NCBI GenBank assembly: GCA_964423545.1
Contig: CAYRFV010000037.1
Span: 1 to 28,879, forward strand
DNA length: 28,879 bases
Direction of reading: 5' to 3'
From: JALOOE01 sp964423545
GTDB taxonomy: Bacteria; Chloroflexota; Anaerolineae; CG2-30-64-16
Position 1 is the first letter of the stretch, and each line of letters begins with the position of its first letter. This document shows, one piece after another, positions 16,216 to 23,840 of the stretch. Below the pieces are notes generated by a model that saw only the letters and a program-made list of their open reading frames with translations, had not been told where the DNA came from and ran no database searches. The translations under genes and the position numbers were made by a program.

Positions 16216-17418
16216 ATGGGGCGCACGCTTGCGATCATCCTGGCTGCGCGGCTGCTGATCAACGCGCAGATTCGCCTGGTCTATCCGTTTCTGCCGGCCA
16301 TCAGCCGCGGCCTCGGCCTGCCGCTGGAGACTGCGGCGCTACTGCTGGGGATTCGCTCGCTGGCCGGGGTCGCGAGCCCGCTCTTCGGCGGACTCGCGGA
16401 CCGGATCGACCGGCGGGTCGTGATGGTGGGCGGCCTGGCAGCGTTGGTCGCCGGCGCGGGGCTCGTGGCCGTGGCGCCGGGCTTCGGCATCGCGGCGATC
16501 GCGTTCGTGCTGCTGGGGCTGAGCCGCGCGGCCTACGACCCGACGGCGCAGGCCTACGTCAGCGATGCGACGCCCTACGCGCGTCGCGGCCGGGCGTTGG
16601 GGATCACGGAGCTGTCTTGGGCCGGGTCGTGGCTGATCGGCGTGCCGCTGGCGGGGCTGCTGATCGCCCGCTTCGGCTGGCAATCGCCCTTCACCGTGAT
16701 TGCACTGCTCGGCGCGTTCGCGCTGTTGGCGACGCGCCGGCTGCCCCCGGTGGCGCACCGAGGCCACGCGGCGCCCCCTCCCGGGACAGGGCAGACGGCC
16801 GAGCCCGCCTCCGGCCATCGCCGCCGTCCGGTCTGGCTCAACCGGCCCACCGCGGCCATGCTGGCGGTCAGTCTGCTGGTCGTCACGGCCAACGAGAACC
16901 TGTTCATGGTGTACGGCGCGTGGTTCGAGAGCCGCTTCGGCCTGCCTGTAGCGACCCTGGGGCTGGTCTCGATCGTGATCAGCCTGGCAGAGCTGGCGGC
17001 AGCCGGCATCTCGGCCGGGATCATCGACCGCGCGGGCAAGCATCGTGCGCTGCTGGTGGGGCTGGTGCTGAACGCGCTGGCGTATCTGCTGCTGCCGCGC
17101 GTCAACGGCCCCCTCGCGGTGACGATGGCCGCGATGGCGATCGTCGCGATGACATCGGAGTTCGCCATCGTCTCGGCGCTGCCGCTGGTCTCCGAGCTGT
17201 CGCCGGACGCGCGCGGCACGGTGATGGCGGTGAACGCCGCGCTGATCTCGATCGGCATCATGGTCGTGGCGGTGTTGGCTCCGCGGCTGTGGAGCAGCGG
17301 GGGGCTGGCGCTGACCACGGCCGCGTCGGCGGCGATGGCCGCGGCTGCGGCGGGGCTGCTGTGGTGGCAGTCGCTGCAGCGCGGCCGGGTGGCTCAGGGC
17401 GCAGCAGCGCACCCCTGA
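16216..17418 (+). CDS. Major facilitator superfamily transporter
   Basis: This 400-residue protein has 12 predicted helices and a hydrophilic central loop (about residues 178-210, rich in Pro, His and Arg). The MFS loop 2-3 motif is GGLADRIDRRVVMVGG, and the D-P-T-A-Q-A-Y-V-S-D and A-R-R-G-R-A-L-G motifs fit drug/sugar:H+ antiporter-like families. The substrate is unknown. The ATG at 16216 starts one base after the stop codon of the Rieske oxygenase gene and has no clear Shine-Dalgarno, so translation is probably coupled. Its position suggests import of the oxygenase substrate or export of its product (inference). Confidence 0.88.
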   Translation: MGRTLAIILAARLLINAQIRLVYPFLPAISRGLGLPLETAALLLGIRSLAGVASPLFGGLADRIDRRVVMVGGLAALVAGAGLVAVAPGFGIAAIAFVLLGLSRAAYDPTAQAYVSDATPYARRGRALGITELSWAGSWLIGVPLAGLLIARFGWQSPFTVIALLGAFALLATRRLPPVAHRGHAAPPPGTGQTAEPASGHRRRPVWLNRPTAAMLAVSLLVVTANENLFMVYGAWFESRFGLPVATLGLVSIVISLAELAAAGISAGIIDRAGKHRALLVGLVLNALAYLLLPRVNGPLAVTMAAMAIVAMTSEFAIVSALPLVSELSPDARGTVMAVNAALISIGIMVVAVLAPRLWSSGGLALTTAASAAMAAAAAGLLWWQSLQRGRVAQGAAAHP

Positions 17419-17449
17419 GGATACCGGCGAGCCCATCTACGACTGCACG

Positions 17450-17480
17450 GCCGGGCTGCGCTCGCGGCCCGGCATGCGTT
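17450..17480 (+). terminator. Possible terminator after the MFS gene
   Basis: GCCGGGC (17450-17456) pairs with GCCCGGC (17467-17473) across a 10-base loop, followed by ATGCGTTT. The T-tract is short. It would close the glpK-to-MFS transcription unit before the guaB promoter. Confidence 0.45.
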
Positions 17481-17605
17481 TCTGAGCGCCGTTCGCGTGC
17501 ACCGCGCATCCGTCGCTGCAATCCCTATCGTGACCATGCGCCCGGTCGGCGACACAACCTTGCCCTGCGACCCGGCGTCCGGTCGTTTTCGACGTGGCCG
17601 AGGGA

Positions 17606-17614
17606 TGGTATAAT
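17606..17614 (+). promoter_or_regulatory. Extended -10 promoter of guaB-glpC
   Basis: TGG directly before TATAAT (17609-17614) makes a TGn extended -10 element. The -35 region (TTTTCG at 17586-17591, 17-bp spacer) is weak. The predicted start near 17621 gives a leader of about 45 bases to the guaB ATG. Confidence 0.65.
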
Positions 17615-17665
17615 CGGGGTTGCGCACCGCACCTCGGATGCGGGCGCGACGAAAGGAGCCTGTCC

Positions 17666-19108
17666 ATGAATATCCGGCCACTGTTGGGGCTGACCTTTGA
17701 CGATGTGCTGCTCGTGCCAAAGCGCTCGCCGGTGCGCTCGCGCGGGGATGTGAGCACGGCCACGCAGCTCTCGCGCCACATCAGCCTGGAGATACCGATC
17801 GTGAGCGCGAACATGGACACGGTGACCGAGTGGAAGATGGCGGTGGCGATGGCGCGCGCCGGTGGCATCGGCATCATCCACCGCTTCATGACCGCCGAAA
17901 GACAGGCCGAGGAGGTGCGCCGGGCGAAGCGGGCGGAAAGCCATATCGTCGAGGCGCCCATGACCGTACCTTGCGGCGCAACGCTGAAGGAGGCGCGCGA
18001 GGTGCTGGCCCGCCACGGCATCGGCGGGCTGGTGGTGGTCGATGAACAACGCCGGCCCGCAGGCATCATCACCCAGCGCGACATGCAGTTCGCAGAGGAT
18101 CGCGATGATGTTTGCGATCTGATGACCCCCGCCGAGCGCATGATCACTGCCCCGGCCGGCACCAGCCTGGAGGAGGCGCGGCGCATCCTGCACGAGCACC
18201 GGCTGGAGAAGCTGCCGCTCTTGGACAAGGATGGCCGGCTGGCTGGCCTGATCACGACGAAAGACATCCTGCGCCTGTTGCAGCATCCGACGGCGACCAA
18301 GGACCGCAAGGGCCGGCTGCGCATCGGCGCGGCCGTCGGCGTGACGGCTGGCTTCCTGGAGCGCTCCGAGCTGCTGCTGAAGGCCGGCGCGGATGTGTTG
18401 GTGGTCGATATCGCCCACGGCCACTCGGACAACGCGATCCACGCGGTGCGCGAGCTGCGCCGGGCGTTCGGCGATGTGGAGATCGTCGCCGGCAACGTCG
18501 CCACTGCGGACGGCACGCGCGATCTGATCGAGGCCGGCGCGGACGCGGTGAAGGTGGGCGTGGGGCCAGGCTCGATCTGTATCACACGGATCGTCACCGG
18601 GTTCGGCGTGCCGCAGCTCACCGCGGTCGCCGACTGTGCGGAGGCAGCCGCGGCCTACGGCGTACCGATCATCGCAGACGGCGGAATTCGCAACTCCGGC
18701 GATGTGGTGAAGGTGCTGGCTGCCGGCGCATCGAGCGTGATGGTCGGCAGCCTGTTGGCGGGGACGGACGAAAGCCCCGGCGTGGTGGTGCTGCGGAACG
18801 GCCGCCGCACCAAGGTCAGCCGCGGCATGGCGTCGTTGGGCGCCACGATGGAACGCCCCGATCGGGCCTCGGAATCGGATGGCGACGACCCATCGTGGGC
18901 GCGCGTCGTCGCCGAAGGGGTCGAGGCCGCTGTGCCGTATCGCGGCTCGGTGGATGACCTGCTCCAACAGATCGTGGGCGGGCTGCGCTCCGGGCTGAGC
19001 TATGGCGGCGCGCGCAACATCGCGGAGCTCCAGGCCAACGCTGAATTCGTGCCGATCACCCAGGCCGGGATGGCCGAGAGCCGGCCGCATGACGTGGAAG
19101 TGCTGTGA
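17666..19108 (+). CDS. guaB: IMP dehydrogenase
   Basis: This 480-residue enzyme of guanine nucleotide synthesis oxidises IMP to XMP with NAD+. The N-terminal GLTFDDVLLVPKRS is family-typical, and two CBS domains (about residues 95-205: PMTVPCGATLKEARE and MITAPAGTSLEEARR) form the regulatory insert. The catalytic loop is GPGSICITR with nucleophile C305, followed by IIADGGIRNSGDVVK and the flap GMASLGATMERPD with EGVEAAVPYRG. The ATG at 17666 has AAGGAG eight bases upstream. It has its own promoter at 17606-17614 and ends in a 4-base GTGA overlap with glpC, which implies coupled translation of two functionally unrelated proteins. The assignment is secure. Confidence 0.95.
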   Translation: MNIRPLLGLTFDDVLLVPKRSPVRSRGDVSTATQLSRHISLEIPIVSANMDTVTEWKMAVAMARAGGIGIIHRFMTAERQAEEVRRAKRAESHIVEAPMTVPCGATLKEAREVLARHGIGGLVVVDEQRRPAGIITQRDMQFAEDRDDVCDLMTPAERMITAPAGTSLEEARRILHEHRLEKLPLLDKDGRLAGLITTKDILRLLQHPTATKDRKGRLRIGAAVGVTAGFLERSELLLKAGADVLVVDIAHGHSDNAIHAVRELRRAFGDVEIVAGNVATADGTRDLIEAGADAVKVGVGPGSICITRIVTGFGVPQLTAVADCAEAAAAYGVPIIADGGIRNSGDVVKVLAAGASSVMVGSLLAGTDESPGVVVLRNGRRTKVSRGMASLGATMERPDRASESDGDDPSWARVVAEGVEAAVPYRGSVDDLLQQIVGGLRSGLSYGGARNIAELQANAEFVPITQAGMAESRPHDVEVL

Positions 19109-20391
19109 GCGACATTTATACCCCGATCCTACTCGAAGACATCCGGCGCACTGCCGATCTGTGCGTCAAGTGCAACATCTGCACCAGTGCATGCCCGGTG
19201 GTGCCGGTGACCGATCTGTTCCCCGGCCCCAAGTTCGTCGGGCCACAGGCGCAGCGCTTTCGCGATCCTGGGCTCCCTTCACCCGATCACTCGCTGGACT
19301 ACTGTTCCGGCTGCGGCGTCTGCACGCTGGTGTGCCCACACGGTGTCAAGGTGATGGAGATCAACACGGCGGCCAAGGCTGAGCTGCGCACGCAGCAGTT
19401 TCGCGAGAATCCGCTGAATCTGCGCTGGTGGCGCAACACAGCGTTCGGCTACAACGAAGTGCTTGGCCAGGTGGGCGGCATGGTGGCGCCGCTCGCCAAC
19501 GCAGCCATTCGGTTCAGGCCGCTGCGGATGCTGATGGAAAGAACGCTGGGGATCGATCACCGCGCGCCCTTCCCGACCTTTCATTTCAACAAGTTCAGAC
19601 GGTGGTTCTTCAGCCGCCGCGCCGCGGGCGCTGCGCAGGCAAGCGGCGCGCTGAAGCCAAAAGTCGCGTACTTCCATGGCTGCGCGACACAGCACTACGA
19701 GATGGAAGTGGGCAAGGCGATCGTTGCGGTGCTGGAACACAACGGCTTCGAGGTGCTGCTGCCGGCGCAGAACTGCTGCGGCCTGCCGATGCAGTCGAAC
19801 GGCAACTTCGCCGAGGCCCGGCGCTACGCTCTGGCCAACCTGCGAAAGCTGGCGCCCTACGCGGGCCAGGGCATCCCCATCGTCGTCGGCGGGACGAGCT
19901 GTGGCCTGGAGCTGAAGTCGGACTATCGGGAGCTGCTCGGCATCCACACGGCCGAGGCGAAACTGGTCGCCGAGCACGTCTACGACATCAACGAGTTCCT
20001 CTGGCTGCAGCACGAAGCCGGACTGCTGAAGACCGACTTCCGGCCCCAGAACGGCCGCACCCTCCCGTATCACACTTCCTGCCACCAAAAGCTCCACCGC
20101 ATCGGCCAACCGGCGCTCGACCTGCTCGGGCTGGCGCCCGGCCTGATCGTCGAGGAGATGGGCGCCGACTGCTGCGGCATCACCGGCACCTACGGCTACA
20201 AACATGAGAAGTACGACATTGCGCAGGCGGTGGGCAAGCCGCTGTTCGATCGGATCAAGGCCACCGGCGCGGCCACAGCCATCTGTGACAACGAGACATG
20301 CCGCTGGAACATCGCGGCCAGCACCGGCGTAGATGTGGTGCACACGGTGGAGGTGCTGGCGGACGCGTACGGGCTGGCTTGGAATGTGTAG
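19105..20391 (+). CDS. glpC: Anaerobic-type glycerol-3-phosphate dehydrogenase, iron-sulfur subunit C
   Basis: This 428-residue electron-transfer subunit has two [4Fe-4S] clusters, bound by C20-x2-C23-x2-C26-x3-C30 and C67-x2-C70-x2-C73-x3-C77. Two C-terminal cysteine-rich CCG domains follow, with CCG at 224-226 (NCCGLPMQSNG) and 356-358 (DCCGITGTYG). GlpC in E. coli passes electrons from GlpAB to the menaquinone pool. The same two-cluster/CCG architecture occurs in LutA/GlcF-like subunits, but with glpA and glpB close by GlpC is the best reading. The start is the GTG at 19105 inside the stop codon of guaB (GTGA overlap). It is transcribed from the guaB promoter, apart from the rest of the glp genes. 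Confidence 0.85.
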   Translation: MSDIYTPILLEDIRRTADLCVKCNICTSACPVVPVTDLFPGPKFVGPQAQRFRDPGLPSPDHSLDYCSGCGVCTLVCPHGVKVMEINTAAKAELRTQQFRENPLNLRWWRNTAFGYNEVLGQVGGMVAPLANAAIRFRPLRMLMERTLGIDHRAPFPTFHFNKFRRWFFSRRAAGAAQASGALKPKVAYFHGCATQHYEMEVGKAIVAVLEHNGFEVLLPAQNCCGLPMQSNGNFAEARRYALANLRKLAPYAGQGIPIVVGGTSCGLELKSDYRELLGIHTAEAKLVAEHVYDINEFLWLQHEAGLLKTDFRPQNGRTLPYHTSCHQKLHRIGQPALDLLGLAPGLIVEEMGADCCGITGTYGYKHEKYDIAQAVGKPLFDRIKATGAATAICDNETCRWNIAASTGVDVVHTVEVLADAYGLAWNV

Positions 20392-20454
20392 GCCGGGGAA
20401 CGCAGGTCAACGGGTGGCGAGCAGTGGGTTCCGCCTCTATCTCCCATGAGGGTG

Positions 20455-20484
20455 TTGGCGCTCCATCGTGCGACAGTGTATAAT
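20455..20484 (+). promoter_or_regulatory. Promoter of the livK operon
   Basis: TTGGCG (20455-20460) and a perfect TATAAT (20479-20484) are 18 bp apart. The start near 20491 gives a leader of about 213 bases. Confidence 0.65.
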
Positions 20485-20640
20485 TCGTCACGTGTCTCGA
20501 TGGTCGTTTCGCACGGGTTCATTTCCCGGCTGCGGCCACACCGAATCACTCAACGTCGCACCATCAGCGCTGGGCGCCTCGAAAACGCAGGACTTCGCAG
20601 AACCAGAAAGGGGGTGACGAATCCAGGTCAGCAGCCCAGT

Positions 20641-20671
20641 GCATTCGCGCCGCCTGTAGGCGGCGCATTCG
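20641..20671. repeat. REP-like palindrome in the livK leader
   Basis: GCGCCGCC (20647-20654) and GGCGGCGC (20659-20666) form a perfect 8-bp stem with loop TGTA, bracketed by direct repeats GCATTCG (20641-20647 and 20665-20671). It lies 33 bases upstream of the livK ATG, within the message. It differs in sequence from the repeat at 15020-15183. Confidence 0.7.
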
Positions 20672-20703
20672 TAAGCATCCGTCAGCCAAAGGAGGAATTC
20701 CCC

Positions 20704-21846
20704 ATGAAGCATGTCGTATTCTCCCTGTCGCTTGTCATCACCTTGCTGCTCTCAGCATGCGCCGCGATGCCGTCGAACACGATCAAGATCGGCCTGCAGG
20801 GGCCGATGACCGGCGACTACGCGCTGGAGGGCCAGGGCTTCGAGAAGGCGCTCAAGCTATTGGTCGAACAGGTGAACGCGGCCGGCGGCATCAACGGCCA
20901 AAAGGTCGAGCTCTTCGTGGAGGATGACAAAGGGGATCCGAAGGAGGCCTCGTTGGTGGCCGACCGCCTTGCGGCAAAGAAGATCATGGCCGTGATCGGC
21001 GCGTATAACTCCAGCGCCACGGAGCCGGCTTCCGCCATCTACAATCGCGAGAATATCCTGCACATTACGCCCTCCTCCACGGCCACCCGTTTGACCCAGA
21101 AGGGCTATCAGAACTTCTTCCGCACCGCCTTCCTGGATGACCGGCAGGGCTTGTTTGCGGCGGAGTACCTGACCAAAGTGCAGAATGCGAAGAACATCGC
21201 CGTCCTGCACGACAACTCGACGTACGCCCAGGGTCTGGCGGAGTGGACGAAGAAATACCTGGAAGAGCGGGGCGCCAAGGTCGTCTTCTACGATGCCATC
21301 AACCCGAGAGACACCGACTTCACGGCCACGCTGACCAAGATCAAGGCCGCCAACCCGGACGCGATCTACTTCACAGGCTACTATGCCCAGGGCGGCCTGC
21401 TGCTGAAGCAGGCGCCGCAGGTCGGGCTGAAGACGCAGTGGCTCGGCGGCAACGCCATGAACAACCCAGATCTGATCAAGATCGCAGGCATCGACAACGC
21501 TAAGGGCGTGATCGTCACGACCGAGCCACTCCCGAACGATCTGGACTACCCCGAAGCCAAAAAGTTCATCGCCGACTTCAAGGCGAAGTACGGTGCGGCG
21601 CCCGACAGTGTGTGGACGGTGATGGCCGCCGACGCCTTCCGCGTCATCGAACAGGCGGTCAAGGCCACCAAGTCTACCGATCCGATGAAGCTGGCCGAGT
21701 ACCTGCACAAGGACTTCAAGAACTTCCCCGGCATTACAGGGCCGATCCTCGGCTTCGATGAGAAGGGGGACCGCGCCGGTACGATCCACAAGGCCTACGT
21801 CATCAACGACAAGGGCGAATTCGTGCCCGCCGCGAAGCAGCCGTAA
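20704..21846 (+). CDS. livK: Branched-chain amino acid type ABC transporter, substrate-binding lipoprotein
   Basis: This 380-residue type 1 periplasmic-binding-fold protein of the LivK/LivJ family has a signal peptide ending in lipobox LSAC (lipidated C19). Family motifs are KIGLQGPMTGDYALEGQGFE, VNAAGGINGQKVELFVEDD and the VIGAYNSSATEPASAIYN segment that contacts the ligand. The ligand could be leucine, isoleucine or valine, but this family also binds amides, urea and aromatic acids. The ATG at 20704 follows AGGAGG, and the signal peptide starts there. The gene has its own promoter and a long leader and is followed by a hairpin and the permease genes. Confidence 0.92.
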   Translation: MKHVVFSLSLVITLLLSACAAMPSNTIKIGLQGPMTGDYALEGQGFEKALKLLVEQVNAAGGINGQKVELFVEDDKGDPKEASLVADRLAAKKIMAVIGAYNSSATEPASAIYNRENILHITPSSTATRLTQKGYQNFFRTAFLDDRQGLFAAEYLTKVQNAKNIAVLHDNSTYAQGLAEWTKKYLEERGAKVVFYDAINPRDTDFTATLTKIKAANPDAIYFTGYYAQGGLLLKQAPQVGLKTQWLGGNAMNNPDLIKIAGIDNAKGVIVTTEPLPNDLDYPEAKKFIADFKAKYGAAPDSVWTVMAADAFRVIEQAVKATKSTDPMKLAEYLHKDFKNFPGITGPILGFDEKGDRAGTIHKAYVINDKGEFVPAAKQP

Positions 21847-21857
21847 CGTCGAGTGCA

Positions 21858-21896
21858 GGGGAGCGGGAGAGCAGGCGAAGGGCGCCCGCTTTCCCC
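21858..21896 (+). other. Hairpin between livK and livH
   Basis: GGGGAGCGGG (21858-21867) pairs with CCCGCTTTCCCC (21885-21896) through GGGG/CCCC and AGCGGG/CCCGCT, with a two-base TT bulge and a 17-base loop. No clean T-tract follows (TTCCCTTTGCTG). It probably reduces read-through or protects the livK message, so that binding protein exceeds permease (inference). Confidence 0.45.
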
Positions 21897-21937
21897 TTCC
21901 CTTTGCTGTCCTTCTCAGCCACCCTGCGCGAGGCCCC

Positions 21938-22846
21938 ATGGAGCTCTTCGTCCAGAACGTCATCAACGGCCTGACGATCGGCGCGTTCTACGCGTTGGTT
22001 GCGTTGGGTTACACGATGGTCTACGGCGTCCTGAAGCTGATCAACTTCGCCCACGGCGACCTGTTCATGTGGGGGGCGTATCTCGGCTGGGTCGGCCTGA
22101 GCCTGGCGGCGCTGCTCGGCCTGGCCCAGGGCCCCTGGGCCGTGATCCCGGTGATCATTTTCGTGATGGTCACGGTGGCGCTGATGGGCGCGCTGATCGA
22201 GCGCACCGCGTACCGGCCGCTGCGCAGCGCAGGCCGCCTGCCGCCAATCGTCTCTGCCCTGGGCGCAGCGTTCATCCTGGAGAGTCTGGCGCGCAACCTC
22301 TTCGGCGCCAGCTACAAGACCTACCCCACCTGGGCCGAGCTGCCCGGCAGCATTTCCCTCTTGGGCGGCGTGACCGTCGGCACGATGCAGATCATTGCGC
22401 TCACGGCCTCGATCTTGCTGATGGGGGTGCTCTATATCTTTGTGAACTATACGCAGGTCGGCACGGCGATGCGGGCCGTATCGCTCGATCACGATACGTC
22501 ACGGCTGATGGGCGTCGATGTGAACCGCATCATCACCGTGGTGTTTCTGATCGGGCCGGCGTTGGGCGGCGCGGCCGGCATGATGGTGGCGCTGCGCTAC
22601 GGCTCATTCGATTTCACCCTGGGGTGGACGTTCGGCCTGAAGGCATTCATCGCCGCGATCCTGGGCGGGATCGGCAACATTCCGGGCGCGATGCTCGGCG
22701 GCATCCTGCTGGGCACGGTCGAGAGCCTGGGGGCCGGCTACATCTCGCCGCAATGGAAAGATGTGATCGCCTATGTGCTGCTGGTGCTGATTCTGCTCGT
22801 GCGCCCGACCGGCCTGCTGGGCGAGCGAGTGGCTGAGAAGCTGTGA
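21938..22846 (+). CDS. livH: Branched-chain amino acid type ABC transporter, permease LivH
   Basis: This 302-residue membrane protein of the LivH type has about 8 predicted helices. The opening NVINGLTIGAFYALVALGY and TMVYGVLKLINFAHGDLFM are signature segments of LivH. The ATPase-contacting part and the late GLKAFIAAILGGIGNIPGAMLGG motif are typical. The ATG at 21938 follows GAGG at four to five bases; the longer open frame starts inside livK. It pairs with LivM to form the heterodimeric channel. It lies 11 bases upstream of livM. Confidence 0.93.
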   Translation: MELFVQNVINGLTIGAFYALVALGYTMVYGVLKLINFAHGDLFMWGAYLGWVGLSLAALLGLAQGPWAVIPVIIFVMVTVALMGALIERTAYRPLRSAGRLPPIVSALGAAFILESLARNLFGASYKTYPTWAELPGSISLLGGVTVGTMQIIALTASILLMGVLYIFVNYTQVGTAMRAVSLDHDTSRLMGVDVNRIITVVFLIGPALGGAAGMMVALRYGSFDFTLGWTFGLKAFIAAILGGIGNIPGAMLGGILLGTVESLGAGYISPQWKDVIAYVLLVLILLVRPTGLLGERVAEKL

Positions 22847-22856
22847 GTTGATAGAC

Positions 22857-23840
22857 ATGCATCAGCTGACGGCCCGCTTCCAGCGCATCCCCGGTCGCTA
22901 TGGATCGCTCGTCGCACTGGCGGTCGCCCTGCTCTGCCCGCTCATCCTGGACAATTACTACCTCGCCGTGCTGTGGCAGGCCGGCATCTACGTCATCCTG
23001 GCGCTGGGACTGACCATCATCGTCGGCTATGCGGGGCTCTTTCAACTCGGCCAGGCGGCCTTCTATGCCATCGGCGCTTACACCGTCGCCATCCTCAACC
23101 TCTACCTGGGGGTGCCGACCCTCTGGGGGCTGCCGGTGGCGGTCCTTCTCGCCGGCGCGCTGGGCTACCTGGTCAGCCGGCCGATCTTGCACTTGCGCGG
23201 CGACTACCTGGCGATCGTGACCATTGCCTTCGGTGAGATCGTCCGCATGCTGCTGGTCAACAACGTGTTCGGCATCACTGGCGGCGCCAACGGCCTCTCA
23301 GGCATCGCCAACCTGAGCATTTTCGGCTTCACCTTCAACACCATCGCCGAGAACTACTACCTGGTGCTCTTTTTCGTGGTGATCACGATCTTCGGCGTCC
23401 GCCGGCTGGAGAACTCGCGGCTGGGGCGCGCCTGGACCTATGTGCGCGAGGATGAGCTGGCGGCCGAGGCGATGGGGGTGGACACCGTCCATGTCAAGGC
23501 AGTGGCCTTCGTGCTCGGTTCGGGTTTGGCTGGGCTGGCTGGAGTGCTCTACGCCAGCCGGATCACGGTGATTTCGCCTGACCTGGCACGCTTTCTCGAA
23601 TCGGTCATCATCTTCTGCATCGTCGTCCTGGGCGGCACGGGCTCGATCCCCGGCGTGTTCCTGGGCACATTCGGCATGGTGGTGCTACCCGAGCTCTTCC
23701 GCGTGGTGAAGGACTGGCGGGATGGATTGGTCGGCCTGGCCATGGTGCTGATGATGATCTTCCGGCCCGCAGGGCTCTGGCCGAGCCGGCGGGTGGCAGA
23801 AGAAATGGGCGCGGAGGAGCGGGAGAGGAGTGGAGCGTGA
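22857..23840 (+). CDS. livM: Branched-chain amino acid type ABC transporter, permease LivM
   Basis: This 327-residue permease partners LivH. The motif GLTIIVGYAGLFQLGQAAFYAIGAY (about residues 42-66) and the LHLRGDYLAIVTIAFGEI segment are LivM hallmarks, and VILGG-like LGGTGSIPGVFLG sits in the last third. The ATG at 22857 was chosen; a TTG at 22848 would add three residues and sits directly behind the livH stop. The gene ends in a one-base TGATG overlap with livG, typical of coupled translation in this operon. Confidence 0.92.
   Translation: MHQLTARFQRIPGRYGSLVALAVALLCPLILDNYYLAVLWQAGIYVILALGLTIIVGYAGLFQLGQAAFYAIGAYTVAILNLYLGVPTLWGLPVAVLLAGALGYLVSRPILHLRGDYLAIVTIAFGEIVRMLLVNNVFGITGGANGLSGIANLSIFGFTFNTIAENYYLVLFFVVITIFGVRRLENSRLGRAWTYVREDELAAEAMGVDTVHVKAVAFVLGSGLAGLAGVLYASRITVISPDLARFLESVIIFCIVVLGGTGSIPGVFLGTFGMVVLPELFRVVKDWRDGLVGLAMVLMMIFRPAGLWPSRRVAEEMGAEERERSGA

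Larger units (their letters stand above)
20392..20703. other. Intergenic region with promoter and long leader of the liv operon
   Basis: This 312-base stretch holds a promoter at 20455-20484, an unusually long leader of about 213 bases, and a REP-like palindrome at 20641-20671. An in-frame upstream start (GTG near 20614, behind AAAGGGG) exists but would add a polar tail in front of a clean lipoprotein signal peptide and is not preferred. No known riboswitch motif was recognised. No good terminator for glpC is visible. Confidence 0.55.

Noticed and set aside
14814..16262. A 482-codon open frame on the minus strand across the Rieske oxygenase gene and the repeat block
   Set aside because: It is antisense to a gene with intact Rieske and iron-ligand motifs, its composition is Arg/Ala/Gly-rich, and the repeat translates into low-complexity sequence. 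Long antisense frames are expected at this GC content.
17525..19090. A 521-codon open frame on the minus strand opposite guaB
   Set aside because: guaB is unmistakable on the plus strand. The antisense product has no recognisable domain and is rich in Arg, Ala and His.
20614..20703. Possible longer LivK starting at an in-frame GTG behind AAAGGGG
   Set aside because: It would place some 30 polar residues before a textbook lipoprotein signal peptide that has its own AGGAGG-ATG start.
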